Shown piece after piece: positions 48,584 to 57,811 of a stretch of DNA of 64,000 nt (position 1 is its first letter; the number at the start of each line of letters is the position of its first letter). Both the position numbers and the translations under genes were made by a program. This DNA comes from Candidatus Zixiibacteriota bacterium (GTDB taxonomy: Bacteria > Zixibacteria > MSB-5A5 > GN15 > JACZUZ01): assembly GCA_024280775.1 (NCBI GenBank), contig JAJRPM010000004.1, positions 1 to 64,000 on the forward strand. Reading direction: 5' to 3'. Under the pieces are notes generated by a model. The model had not been told where the DNA came from. It did not search any database and worked only from the letters and a program-made list of their open reading frames with translations.

Positions 48584-50173
48584 TTAGTGTATATCAGCAG
48601 TCAGGGCTTTTTGTACTGCTTTTTCTAGGTTTTCTCCGTGGGCTTCTTCGCCCATTGCTACCAGTGAGCCGTCGCGGCCTATTAGGAATACTGAGGGGAT
48701 GGATTTTACCATGAACCTCTCGGCTAGTTCGATGTTCCAGCCTTTGCCTTCGTAGATGTGGCGCCAGGGCATTTCGTTTTTCTTGGTCCATTGTTGCAAT
48801 TGTTCGGGGCTCACGCGACTGTCGTAGTCCAGTGAGACTCCAACAACCTCAAAACCCTGATTGTGGTATTTTTTGTAAACTGCTTTGAGGTTGGGAAGTT
48901 CTGCGATACAGGGGCCGCACCATGTCGCCCAAAAATCTACCAGCACAACTTTGTCCTTGTACTCATCGAGCGAAACGTTCTTGCCGTCAAAATCCGGCTG
49001 ATTCAAATCCAACGGCCATAGTGATTGTACGGCATCATTATGAAAGCCGACAGAGATGATACGCATGGCATCCTGATCATTGTCCTCGCGACATTTCTTG
49101 ATGAGCTTCCGCACATCGGCGTAGAGCGCTTGCACCTCTGCTTCACCCTTTTCGGAAGCGTTGTCCAGCTTGTAGTCCATCAGCCATGCATCAGCCGATC
49201 CTTTCAGAGGAGAATCAGCGCTTACTTTGGCGAAATACCCCTGCGCTTTTTCTAGCGCCGCAGTTTGCGCCGGCGTGGACTCGTCGTCGCATAGCTTCTT
49301 GGCCAGCGCCATGCCAGCGAGATAATTCGCCTCGTCGGCTCCTACCTGCACAGGGTTGGTGGCTAGATATGATTCGGCTTCTTTGACAACTCCATCGGAG
49401 AGCGAACCCCAGCAATCCCAGATGGTCTTGATTGTGCCAATAGTCCGCACTCGGGTCAGGGCGTAGTCATAAGTAGGGTCATCTTTGCGCAGGGCTTTTT
49501 CGGCGGCCAGACGTTTGGCGTAGAAATCCAGCTTGGCGGCGGCTTGCTGCCAATTCTGCCAAATCGAACGATTGGCTTTTAGAATCGAGTTCTGGGCATC
49601 AGACCACTCGTCCAGCTCTTCCTGTGTCGCGAAAGAAACCGGCGGGATTTTGTATTCGGGCAATCCGATGGCGAACATTTTATCTTTCTCATCACGAGTG
49701 GCTTTGCTTTGCGCGAGCAATGCCTCAAACTCAGGACTCTTAGTCAGCGACGCTAAGTCTGAGTCATAGATTAGATCATCAGGGCTATCCCATCCGTTGT
49801 TGACTGTCTCTTCGAGCCAGTGGATTCCCTTTTCTAAATCACCGGTGCGTCCGTAGACACAAGCCAGGTTGTAAGCCCCAAGCTTGCCTTCGGGAATGAG
49901 GTTTAGCTGTTCGGTGAAACTGGCAACGGCTTTCTCGATGTCACCGTCATTCAGGGCTTTGTAGCCATCATTGGCAAGTTCGCGATATTTGGCTACATCC
50001 TTGGCTTCATACACCTTCGGGAGCTGTAAACTGGAGCTTGCGCCAGAGCCTCCCGATGATGAGCACCCACTGACAGTTATCGAAAGTAGAATCGCCAAAG
50101 AAGCCGTTACCCAATAGGCGCTCCGGGCTGATCCTCTTGCTTGTCCTGATAGTTCTGCTAGAATTGTCTTCAA
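48584..50173 (-). CDS. lipoprotein with TPR-type region and TlpA-like thioredoxin domain
   Basis: The 529-aa product starts at TTG, with GGAGG 8 nt upstream. It has a lipoprotein signal peptide (lipobox VSGC, Cys37). A TPR-like region follows (about 60-150, YKALNDGDIEKAVASFTEQLNLIPEG), then a helical middle part. The C-terminal TlpA/ResA-type thioredoxin fold has VVLVDFWATWCGPC (active-site WCGPC about 418-422) and the cis-Pro in KSIPSVFLI. It is probably a periplasmic membrane-attached thiol-disulfide reductase acting on exported or cytochrome-type Cys proteins. The 3' end is duplicated next door. The many Cys-containing secreted proteins here are possible clients, an inference only. Confidence 0.9.
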   Translation of the reverse strand: MKTILAELSGQARGSARSAYWVTASLAILLSITVSGCSSSGGSGASSSLQLPKVYEAKDVAKYRELANDGYKALNDGDIEKAVASFTEQLNLIPEGKLGAYNLACVYGRTGDLEKGIHWLEETVNNGWDSPDDLIYDSDLASLTKSPEFEALLAQSKATRDEKDKMFAIGLPEYKIPPVSFATQEELDEWSDAQNSILKANRSIWQNWQQAAAKLDFYAKRLAAEKALRKDDPTYDYALTRVRTIGTIKTIWDCWGSLSDGVVKEAESYLATNPVQVGADEANYLAGMALAKKLCDDESTPAQTAALEKAQGYFAKVSADSPLKGSADAWLMDYKLDNASEKGEAEVQALYADVRKLIKKCREDNDQDAMRIISVGFHNDAVQSLWPLDLNQPDFDGKNVSLDEYKDKVVLVDFWATWCGPCIAELPNLKAVYKKYHNQGFEVVGVSLDYDSRVSPEQLQQWTKKNEMPWRHIYEGKGWNIELAERFMVKSIPSVFLIGRDGSLVAMGEEAHGENLEKAVQKALTADIH

Positions 50174-50436
50174 GGTACATCCTCCGGTTAGTTAAGCGGG
50201 AGTTCGTTGCTGATTCCATCGGCCTTGTTCAACGATAGGATGTAGTTCCTATCGATTGGACAAAGTTCGGCATTCATTTATTTAGTAACGCCAGTTACGT
50301 CTAATCTGTTTCACAAACGCTAGAGATTCTTTGCCATTTGTCATGTTAGTTGTTATGCGCTAATCACCTTCTAGATTCAGTAGAAGTCGTTAATCATAGT
50401 GAATCAGCCAAGAGCTTAAAGTAGCACTTCAACAGA

Positions 50437-51363
50437 TTAGAAGGTCTTGACCGCCTCGGTTGTCTGATACAGGTATTCTAGTTTCACCGTGCGGTCTTTT
50501 CCGTCGCCTGCCAGAGCCGCAACTCGCACTCGGGCATAATGTTTGTTTTCGGTGAGAAGCTCATATACATCGCCGACTGAGATTTTGACTTCATCAGACT
50601 TGGCGCCTTTGGACTTCACTCCAGTGGCATCCAGCAAAGAGCCGAAAGAGCCTACTTTTTGGAAGCGGGTGGATTTCAGACCAAAACTCAATTTGGATGG
50701 TGAGGCAAGAAAGTCTCCCTTTGCGGAGCTTGAAAAATATAAATCATTGAGAGCATCATCAGCCCGTCGCGCCGAGGAGCTTGCGAATTCGAACCCGTCA
50801 TTTTCGCCCTTGTATCTTATTTGGAGAGTGAATTCCCCGGACGGCATGGGGATGAAATGTATGATATTTGAGGGCTTGGATTCTGAGCCATCGGCTGAGA
50901 TATTGCGCACTACCGCAGTATAGGGTACACCGTTGAGCAGTGAAGTCAGATTGGCGGTTTCCAGGAATTGATTCGGATCAGTGTCACCCGGGTAGGGCGC
51001 ATTGTTGTGGGGTTTGGTTACGTCTTTGGGGAAACTGGAGGTCAACTCAGAGTCGGGAACTATGTAGAACTGATAACCGCGACTGGCTCCGTTTTCTCCG
51101 CAGTTGGGTTTCCACTGGAGGAACACTCCATTGTCTTGCGCTAAGTACTTTAGGCCACTGGGGATACAGGAACCGTCGCTTGCAGACTGATAGTCTCCCT
51201 CTCCGCTCTTTTTGGGACCACCGCATCCGGCCAGGCTCAATGATACCAACAACAATGCGAAAGTCAGGAACATTCCAGAGCTAAGAAAACGTAACAGTTT
51301 GGACAGTTTTGTTGATGAGTGATTCTTCTTGAAAGGCTTAGAGGATTGGCTAAGAGTATTCAT
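50437..51363 (-). CDS. lipoprotein with fibronectin III-like domain
   Basis: The 308-aa product has a long basic N-terminal extension and then a lipoprotein signal (FALLLVSLSLAGC, Cys at about 47). Residues about 65-170 look like a fibronectin type III domain (LKYLAQDNGVFLQWKPN ... SADGSESKPSNIIHF). The rest is a beta-rich domain with alternating charged and hydrophobic residues. Met31 is a plausible alternative start that would give a standard signal peptide. Function unknown. Confidence 0.78.
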   Translation of the reverse strand: MNTLSQSSKPFKKNHSSTKLSKLLRFLSSGMFLTFALLLVSLSLAGCGGPKKSGEGDYQSASDGSCIPSGLKYLAQDNGVFLQWKPNCGENGASRGYQFYIVPDSELTSSFPKDVTKPHNNAPYPGDTDPNQFLETANLTSLLNGVPYTAVVRNISADGSESKPSNIIHFIPMPSGEFTLQIRYKGENDGFEFASSSARRADDALNDLYFSSSAKGDFLASPSKLSFGLKSTRFQKVGSFGSLLDATGVKSKGAKSDEVKISVGDVYELLTENKHYARVRVAALAGDGKDRTVKLEYLYQTTEAVKTF

Positions 51364-51456
51364 AATTATGATAGATAAGCTCGCTGTGTTTTTGATTTGT
51401 TGGGTAGGTTGAGGTTGTTTGATACTAGAAACGGCTATTAGTGATATTTTTTTGCG

Positions 51457-52407
51457 CTAGAAATCATCAGGTCGAAACTTAGGGTCTGAACGCGCAATGC
51501 GCTCTAGTTTTGAGATACCATTGGGGCCAAAGTAATTATCTTTTTTGCGGTAAATGGGGTCCTTTATGGCTTCCTCGAAACTGATGAATTTATACCCCTG
51601 CCCTGCAATTGCGTCGAGCAGGTCGCCGAGAAACATAGCGTTTAGGCGATTGACGTGCAAGAGCATGATTTGTTTGATTGGCCGGTGAGCGATTTTGTCG
51701 GAAAGGAATTCGGCTTTGCTCAGCGCCTCCATAATGTGCTCCAGATATTCCTGGCGCAGTTTATCGTATGTGGTCGAGTCGGTGGAAAACCTGATGCTTT
51801 CCATTGTGAGATTGTAGAGATAATCCTCAGTGTCGATTGAGACATCGGCGATGATGATATGGTTTTCTTTGAGCATTGAAGCTATGCGCGAGCGAACTTT
51901 ATTGGTCTCGCCATAGTGCAAGAAAGGATAGCGGAAGTAGCGCTTTTTCTGCCCGAACCCCGCTAGGAATGATTCAATTGTTCGGGCTCCGGTTATTATG
52001 TCACGGATAAACAACTCCGGCTCAGTTGTGTGTAAGTCCTGATGCGAGTTGGTATGATTGCCCAGCACATGGCCGTCTTCAAGCCACGCGGCCAATAGTT
52101 CCCAGTCAGAGTCTATGTTGTCCCCGATTACAAATCCGGCGGAGATTATCTTCCTTTGATGGAGAGCATCGAGAATGCTACGAGTAATGGCGCGGCGTTC
52201 TTTGGATTCATAGACACGCACTACTGGTAGATCATCGAAGGTTACCGCAATAGTCTTCACTGGCTTAGAGGTCTTTCCGCCAGTTTTCTTTTTGGTTTCA
52301 GAGAGAGCTGTTCCGCTGGTGAGCGTCAGGAGCGCGAAGAGTCCGGCTATCAGACACACTGAGATTCTTGTCATGCCAGCGAATGTATTTCTTTTGCTGT
52401 GGTTCAT
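51457..52407 (-). CDS. exported polysaccharide deacetylase (CE4/NodB fold)
   Basis: The 316-aa product has a signal peptide (about 1-36) and a NodB homology domain. This contains catalytic TFDD (56-59), the metal-binding HTNSH motif, RYPFLHYG as motif 3 and MLLHVN near the end. Such metal-dependent enzymes remove N- or O-acetyl groups from cell-wall or exopolysaccharide. A shorter start at Met12 is possible. It lies 93 bp downstream of nothing on its own strand except the receiver spacer, so it is probably monocistronic or heads a unit with the lipoprotein at 50437. Confidence 0.9.
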   Translation of the reverse strand: MNHSKRNTFAGMTRISVCLIAGLFALLTLTSGTALSETKKKTGGKTSKPVKTIAVTFDDLPVVRVYESKERRAITRSILDALHQRKIISAGFVIGDNIDSDWELLAAWLEDGHVLGNHTNSHQDLHTTEPELFIRDIITGARTIESFLAGFGQKKRYFRYPFLHYGETNKVRSRIASMLKENHIIIADVSIDTEDYLYNLTMESIRFSTDSTTYDKLRQEYLEHIMEALSKAEFLSDKIAHRPIKQIMLLHVNRLNAMFLGDLLDAIAGQGYKFISFEEAIKDPIYRKKDNYFGPNGISKLERIARSDPKFRPDDF

Positions 52408-52533
52408 AGTTGATAGTGTACGCTCTAGTTGGAGTTTTCTTCAAGATAAAATACGCTAGACGACGCCTTGAGATTCATGAAATGGAATTGACATTCATCC
52501 TGTAAGAGGCTAGCCTTTAGCCGGAGATAATAA

Positions 52534-52914
52534 ATGAACAAAACCGCCTTAGTTTCTACTACCAATCTAATGTTTTCCAGCAAGCTCTCGTTGATGTTGC
52601 AAGAGGTTGGGTTATGCCTTGTCAAGCTACGCACTGATGACGACTTGCTGGAAGTATTGCATAAACATAATCCGGTTATTGTGATATTCGATTTGGGAAA
52701 AGAGCCGCAGGTATCTATATCCAATATAGAGAATTTGCGAGATTCGGCCATAGGATACAGCGGGCCTATTCTTTGCTTTGGTCCGCATGTAGCTACAGAT
52801 ACAATGGCCGCCGCTGAGAAAGCCGGAGCCGACCTTGTGGTCCCAAATTCGGTGATTTCAGTGCGAGGCGCTAAACTCATTGACAAACTGTTGCAAACAA
52901 CAAGCGAAGGCTAG
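52534..52914 (+). CDS. degenerate receiver-like protein
   Basis: The 126-aa product follows the CheY pattern of alternating strands and helices. One acidic residue sits at the expected phosphorylation strand (VIVIFDLGKEP). The N-terminal acidic pair is missing (KTALVSTTN), the switch Thr position reads CFGPHV, and the strand-5 Lys is replaced (LVVPNSV). It is unlikely to work as a normal phosphorelay receiver and may be a pseudo-receiver that binds a partner. GGAG lies 9 nt before the ATG. It converges, 15 bp apart, with a true receiver gene. Confidence 0.72.
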   Translation: MNKTALVSTTNLMFSSKLSLMLQEVGLCLVKLRTDDDLLEVLHKHNPVIVIFDLGKEPQVSISNIENLRDSAIGYSGPILCFGPHVATDTMAAAEKAGADLVVPNSVISVRGAKLIDKLLQTTSEG

Positions 52915-52929
52915 TTGTGAGGCAAAGTT

Positions 52930-53334
52930 CTATTTCTTGGCGCTTGCGCGGAGTTTGGCGGTCATTGAAAGCGCTTTACGAAGCGAATGGATGATCTCTA
53001 CATTCTTGAAGGGTTTGATAATAACATCGGCAACACCCATTTCTTGGGCCTCCTTGCGCGTGAGAGTATCGGAGTATCCGGTGACCAATAGCGCTGCAAG
53101 ACCCGGTTGGCGTTTTAGCGCTTCACGTACGAAGGTGATGCCGTCCATCTTGGGCATTCGGATATCACTAATCAAAACATCAATATTGTTTCCTTCCAGC
53201 TTATCCAGTCCAGAGAGACCATCCTCGGCAATGATTACCTGACATCCGGTTGGCCGCAGTGAGCGACAAAGCAGATCTCGCATGATTTTCTCATCGTCGA
53301 CAACCAAAATGTGTTTGTTCGATAGGTTATTCAA
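52930..53334 (-). CDS. single-domain response regulator (CheY-like receiver)
   Basis: The 134-aa protein is one complete receiver domain with LVVDDE, the phospho-acceptor in SDIRMPKMDG, LVTGYS and IKPFKN. No output domain is present. It resembles the receiver at 1706-2134 and faces a degenerate receiver gene. No kinase is encoded in the window. It likely acts in a phosphorelay or by direct protein binding. Confidence 0.93.
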   Translation of the reverse strand: MNNLSNKHILVVDDEKIMRDLLCRSLRPTGCQVIIAEDGLSGLDKLEGNNIDVLISDIRMPKMDGITFVREALKRQPGLAALLVTGYSDTLTRKEAQEMGVADVIIKPFKNVEIIHSLRKALSMTAKLRASAKK

Positions 53335-53507
53335 GAATTGCGCCTTCGGTGTAGCTTTGGGGTTTCAATCGGATGTCACAAACTACGCTTCATACTATGA
53401 ATCAGCGAGTGATTCACAATGAATCATAGCCTCTCCTAAACTAATCGGCGAGAACCGGGGAAACTTTACCGGGAGTCCCCGTTTGACCTGGCGAGCATCT
53501 ATGAAAC

Positions 53508-55943
53508 TCAGGGACCGCAAACTGGAGCGGGACCGGCGTCAAATATCCGTGTGATTAGGAAAGTCACATCAGCGATATTTACGGAACTATCGGCGTTTGC
53601 ATCCGCGGCGGCAGAACAAGGAGGCGCGGGACCAGAGCTGAAAATACGTGTTATCAGGAAGGTGACATCAGCTATGTTAGCGCTGAAATCGAAGTTGGCA
53701 TCTCCTGGAACTATACAACACGTCGAATTCAGCGTTATCGAACCTGACAAAGTATCCGGTGTGAAATTCACAATATCAGTGGCGAAGAGCGGAGTGATGC
53801 CGCTGAAGGAAGGCATGGTAATCGGGTGCGGTGTATTACCCGGTCCGCTGGTGACAGTAAAGTATAGAGTTAACACAGGGCCTGCTCCCGGCGGCAGAGA
53901 CGCTCCGGGATTTATCTCTGTCATAGTGTATGCGGCTCTCTTGTTGATAGGATCGAAGTTTATTTGGCTTATAACTCCGAAGGACTCGGTGCGAATACCG
54001 ACTCTTGAGGCGCTATCGAAACCCATCGACAAAGGCCCATCCCAGGAGAACGGAATCACTATTTGGCTAAGCGGGCGAGTGTTGCGCGCGTAGATTTCAA
54101 CTGCAACCTGAGAGCCTGCAGCGCCTGACACATCCTGCGAAATCAAAGTATCAGCGACAATCAGCAGACGCTTGGGTTTTCTGATTGTGAGCGTCTCTGC
54201 TCCGCGTGTTATGGCCACGTTTAGGTCATACAACCCCGGAGCCTGGTAGGTGTGGTTTGCGGTTTCAGTATTTGCAGTAGCGCCATCGCCGAAATCCCAG
54301 AGATAACTATCAATTGGCCTCAGAGGTGTCGCTGTGAAAGAAAGCGCCGCAGGAGCTCTGGCAAATTGTGGAGCGGCTCCAAGGTCTGCGTCGACAATCA
54401 TACCAAAAAGCGAATCCAGCGCTTCACGCAGATTGGGCAATGGCCCGATGTGCTGGAGAGTGTCTGCTTGTTGTGGCGAACCTGTGGCATAGAAGATTGT
54501 GCGAATCTCATCGGCATCAAGTGTAGCGCCTCCGCTGGCGGCTTTGTATACTGATTGAATTGCTATTACCGCTCCGGTGACTATTGGCGAGGCTGACGAA
54601 GTGCCGTTGAAACTATTGGTGAACCAGGTGTTTGCTGATGCGCCTCCCTGCAAGTCACCGTAGCCGGTAGTTGTGACTCCGCCGCCATAGCCTTGTAGAT
54701 TTACTCTTTCGCCATAGTTGGAAAAACTCAAACGGTGGCGAGCTATACCAAAGTTGGCAAATTGATTTGCAGGAGCCCCGGCGCCACACATTATTGCATG
54801 TGAGTTTCTAAATGTTGTGTCGAATACCTGCTGATAGATAGTTGTATCATCATAGTTTTCGCTACCATTGCCTGCGGCCTCGCAGACTATCATCCCCATA
54901 GCCCATAGCTGAACAAAGACATCGAAATTGGCCTGAAAGTATTCCATCGCCACAAAGCCCACCTGCCCGGAGACCACTTGAAAATTGAAATGCGGGCCAG
55001 GTGTGTGTAGCTCAATTAGAAAGACATCACCGGGATTCATGTTCTGCGCCGCATTGAGCATAGTTCCCAATGACGAATGTCCCCACTGGGCGGCGGGAAC
55101 AATTCCCCGTGTGCCAGAGCCATCGTCGGCCGCTAGTATCTCCCCCATCACCGCTGTGCCGTGATTGTTATCAGAGCTATTACCGGCTGTGGCAATAATT
55201 GGCAGATTGTTTACCAGTTCTTCATGGGTGATGTTCCAGCCGTTTTCAATATCAACTATTATCATACCAGCGCCATCACCATCGGCGAATTCATTGGCAT
55301 AGTAGGCGTCGACGCCATCCGGCGCAGGTTCCAAGTAATCCTGGTCAGATTGAAAACTGGGAGAGCTGGCAGAGGTTGCCAGCGAGGATGATGCGTAGGC
55401 GCTTGGCGCCTCCCCTGTCTCGAAAGTTTTTAGTGTAGCCAGATATGCGCGCGGCTCCGGGTAGGCGATTTCAATGTAGTCCAGAGCGTTTAGCTCATTG
55501 CAGAGCTTTTCGCACTCTGCGGGGTCAGTCAGTTCTATTTGATAGTAGTTTGCAAGGTCTGCGAGTTGCTGATTGGTCTTGCTTTGCAGAAGCTGACGCT
55601 GCCTATCTAGCTCTCCTGCGGGAGTTGTAAATAGCGGCCTGACTGTTGCAATGCCCTCACGACTTTTCAAAGCAGTGAGTGATGATGATATATCGATTCC
55701 AGCGAGTGAACGCATACCGACTGCGCCACGTCCTACTGCGCTTCGCACTTTGGCTCCTTCGGCATATTTGACTACTACTCTGATAATATCCGCATTCGAA
55801 CCTATCGTGGTTGTTTGCGGCTTTCTGACTACGGCTCTGGGATTCAGTTTCGCAAACGCCGATGTCGTAACTCCGGCCAAAAGCAAACAAAGAGCTAAGG
55901 CGATGGCGACTTTGGTATTGCAGGTATGTATTATGTTACGCAT
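53508..55943 (-). CDS. secreted subtilisin-like (S8) protease with PKD, cohesin-like and dockerin-like domains
   Basis: The 811-aa product has a signal peptide (about 1-31) and a propeptide-like region. The S8 domain has Asp231 (IVDIENGW), His261 (NNHGTAVMGE) and Ser449 (NGTSSASP). The triad order is normal, but the Asp motif is unusual (DIENG instead of DTG) and there are long insertions. A PKD domain (about 530-600), a cohesin-like domain (VAVEIYARNTRPLSQIVIPF, about 605-735) and the double dockerin-like module (741-811, ending CGP) follow. AGGA lies 9 nt before the ATG at 55943; a TTG two codons earlier is too close to it. Domain order matches the subtilase at 36248. Confidence 0.92.
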   Translation of the reverse strand: MRNIIHTCNTKVAIALALCLLLAGVTTSAFAKLNPRAVVRKPQTTTIGSNADIIRVVVKYAEGAKVRSAVGRGAVGMRSLAGIDISSSLTALKSREGIATVRPLFTTPAGELDRQRQLLQSKTNQQLADLANYYQIELTDPAECEKLCNELNALDYIEIAYPEPRAYLATLKTFETGEAPSAYASSSLATSASSPSFQSDQDYLEPAPDGVDAYYANEFADGDGAGMIIVDIENGWNITHEELVNNLPIIATAGNSSDNNHGTAVMGEILAADDGSGTRGIVPAAQWGHSSLGTMLNAAQNMNPGDVFLIELHTPGPHFNFQVVSGQVGFVAMEYFQANFDVFVQLWAMGMIVCEAAGNGSENYDDTTIYQQVFDTTFRNSHAIMCGAGAPANQFANFGIARHRLSFSNYGERVNLQGYGGGVTTTGYGDLQGGASANTWFTNSFNGTSSASPIVTGAVIAIQSVYKAASGGATLDADEIRTIFYATGSPQQADTLQHIGPLPNLREALDSLFGMIVDADLGAAPQFARAPAALSFTATPLRPIDSYLWDFGDGATANTETANHTYQAPGLYDLNVAITRGAETLTIRKPKRLLIVADTLISQDVSGAAGSQVAVEIYARNTRPLSQIVIPFSWDGPLSMGFDSASRVGIRTESFGVISQINFDPINKRAAYTMTEINPGASLPPGAGPVLTLYFTVTSGPGNTPHPITMPSFSGITPLFATDIVNFTPDTLSGSITLNSTCCIVPGDANFDFSANIADVTFLITRIFSSGPAPPCSAAADANADSSVNIADVTFLITRIFDAGPAPVCGP

Positions 55944-56274
55944 TCGCAAAATTCCTATTATTCCAGAGTTTCAGAATAGAACGTCTAGCCGCCCGAATAG
56001 AGACGGAAGTACATGCTATACTATATGAATCGACCTGTGAGGAGTCAGCTTAACGGTATGTAGGGCTGACGAAAACGTGACGTAAATGTATGTGAAGGTA
56101 TGCCCGTGGAGAATTCGCTCTCCGGCCAGACAAAAGTTAAGATACTACAAATCTACTCCACGGCCAAGCAAATTATCATAGCTAGGGAATATCGCGCGGA
56201 AAGGCCGTATCCAGCCTTTTAGGAAACTGTAGTTCGTAGGGAGATGTGAGAGTAGAAAACTGCTAATGATTCAT
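55944..56274. other. intergenic stretch with no assigned content
   Basis: About 330 bp between the subtilase start and tRNA-Leu. It should contain the protease promoter. I found no other feature. Confidence 0.4.
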
Positions 56275-56356
56275 TGCGGAAGGGGGGACTTGAACCCCCA
56301 TACCTTGCGGCGCCACCCCCTCAAGATGGTGCGTCTACCAATTCCGCCACTTCCGC
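56275..56356 (-). tRNA. tRNA-Leu(GAG)
   Basis: Minus-strand class II cloverleaf: acceptor GCGGAAG/CTTCCGC, anticodon arm CCATC-TTGAGGG-GGTGG (anticodon GAG), long variable arm and T-arm GGGGG-TTCAAGT-CCCCC. Discriminator A; no encoded CCA. It lies 79 bp downstream of secG on the same strand, the same neighbourhood as secG-leuU in E. coli. Confidence 0.95.
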
Positions 56357-56435
56357 GTTGAATCTACTTAGCTTTGAGTGTTGACCAAAATCTTGTCGCT
56401 TAGAAAAGTTCTTGTAAGGGTTAGCGACCTTGAGT

Positions 56436-56882
56436 CTAGTCTCCGGATGAAGTTTGGGTTGCGGTAGTGGTGTCAGTAGGTTGCACCTTTATCAGGCTAT
56501 CCAGATTTAACGCGCCATCCTGTGTCGAAGAGGTATCGACAAATGAACCTGCGGCGGCTTGATTCGCCTGAATTTCTTTTTGCATTTTTTCGGTGACAAT
56601 GGAACTTGCATTCGGATCTAACTGCCCACCGGGCACTGACGGATTCTGAGCGCTTAGCAATGTTAGTCCGATGCTGTTGAGCATAAAAATAATTGCAAGG
56701 ACTGTTGTCACTTTCGAAAGGAATGGAACTCGCGCGCCACCGAAAGAGCCGCCTCCGCCTCCACCACCTCCACCACCAAAAGCAGAACCGGAAAGAGCCT
56801 CACCCTTGGAAGACTGCATTAGCACAACCAAGATTAGCGAGATAGCTATGATTACATGAAATATAACGACTCCAAAAAACAC
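56436..56882 (-). CDS. secG: protein-export membrane protein SecG
   Basis: The 148-aa product has two transmembrane helices (about 4-24 and 57-77) separated by the SecG loop LMQSSKGEALSGSAFGG, here expanded to a poly-Gly tract (about 36-46). A C-terminal polar extension rich in Ser/Thr/Gln exceeds the usual 75-110 aa. SecG joins SecYE in the Sec translocon. The start is GTG with GGAGG 8 nt upstream. It is co-directional with tpiA (41 bp) and tRNA-Leu(GAG), a conserved grouping. Confidence 0.93.
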   Translation of the reverse strand: MFFGVVIFHVIIAISLILVVLMQSSKGEALSGSAFGGGGGGGGGGSFGGARVPFLSKVTTVLAIIFMLNSIGLTLLSAQNPSVPGGQLDPNASSIVTEKMQKEIQANQAAAGSFVDTSSTQDGALNLDSLIKVQPTDTTTATQTSSGD

Positions 56883-56923
56883 AGGTGATTCCTCCGACTA
56901 TTGATACTTTGTTTACTCTATTC

Positions 56924-57745
56924 TCAAGCGCTCTTGGCGGCTCCAGATTCGGTAACCACCTCCGGTGTATATCCGGGAGTCGCTTCAATTATCGCACTGA
57001 ACTCGCTGGACTTCAAACTACATCCGCCGACCAAAGCGCCATCTATGTCTTCTTGCGCCAATAATCCTGCGGCATTGTCCGGCTTGACCGAACCGCCGTA
57101 GAGTATACGTGTTGAATCCGCTATTGTGGCGCTTAAATTTTCTCTCAACCAGCCACGTACGAAACTGTGGCTATTCTGTGCAATCTCCGGGGTGGCAACT
57201 TTGCCGGTTCCTATGGCCCAAACCGGCTCATAGGCGATTACTATTTCCTGGCCTGCTTTCACATTCTCTTTGACTGAATCCGGGAAAGCGCCTTTCAACT
57301 GTCGGGCTAATACTGATTCGGTCTCAGATCTGTCTCTTTCATCGGCGGTTTCTCCTACACAGATAATCGGCATTAGCTTATTCGCCAACGCCAGGGCCAC
57401 TTTTCGGCCTATTGATTCATCTGATTCTGAGAAATGTCCCCGCCGCTCAGAGTGGCCAAGTATAACGTCGCTACACCCCGAAGTCAATAACATACGCGGC
57501 GAGACATCACCAGTGTAGGCCCCGGATTCGAACTCACTCATATTCTGCGCGGCGACTCGTATCTTGCTCCATTTCAGCAGATTAGCAATCTCGTGTAGAG
57601 CGACAAATGAAGGCCCCACGACTACATCGACCGAGGTCTGACGGCCTACCTTGCTGTCCAGCCGCTCAACTAGACGCAAACCTTCATCGACAGTGAGATT
57701 CATCTTCCAATTGCCGGCAATCATGTATTTTCGTGCGTTTGCCAT
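56924..57745 (-). CDS. tpiA: triosephosphate isomerase
   Basis: The 273-aa protein shows the TIM-barrel signatures: AGNWKMN with the active-site Lys, GHSERR with the catalytic His, YEPVWAIGTG with the catalytic Glu, and YGGSVKPDN in the phosphate loop. It interconverts dihydroxyacetone phosphate and glyceraldehyde 3-phosphate in glycolysis. A short C-terminal extension of about 20 residues goes beyond the normal 250 aa. The start is ambiguous between ATG (57745) and a TTG two codons upstream; AGG lies 9 nt before the TTG and 15 nt before the ATG. Confidence 0.96.
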   Translation of the reverse strand: MANARKYMIAGNWKMNLTVDEGLRLVERLDSKVGRQTSVDVVVGPSFVALHEIANLLKWSKIRVAAQNMSEFESGAYTGDVSPRMLLTSGCSDVILGHSERRGHFSESDESIGRKVALALANKLMPIICVGETADERDRSETESVLARQLKGAFPDSVKENVKAGQEIVIAYEPVWAIGTGKVATPEIAQNSHSFVRGWLRENLSATIADSTRILYGGSVKPDNAAGLLAQEDIDGALVGGCSLKSSEFSAIIEATPGYTPEVVTESGAAKSA

Positions 57746-57811
57746 AACCAATAGATAAACCTGTATGGCCTTTGAGGCAAGCTTCTATTCACAGGAAAAA
57801 TATCGGATTTC

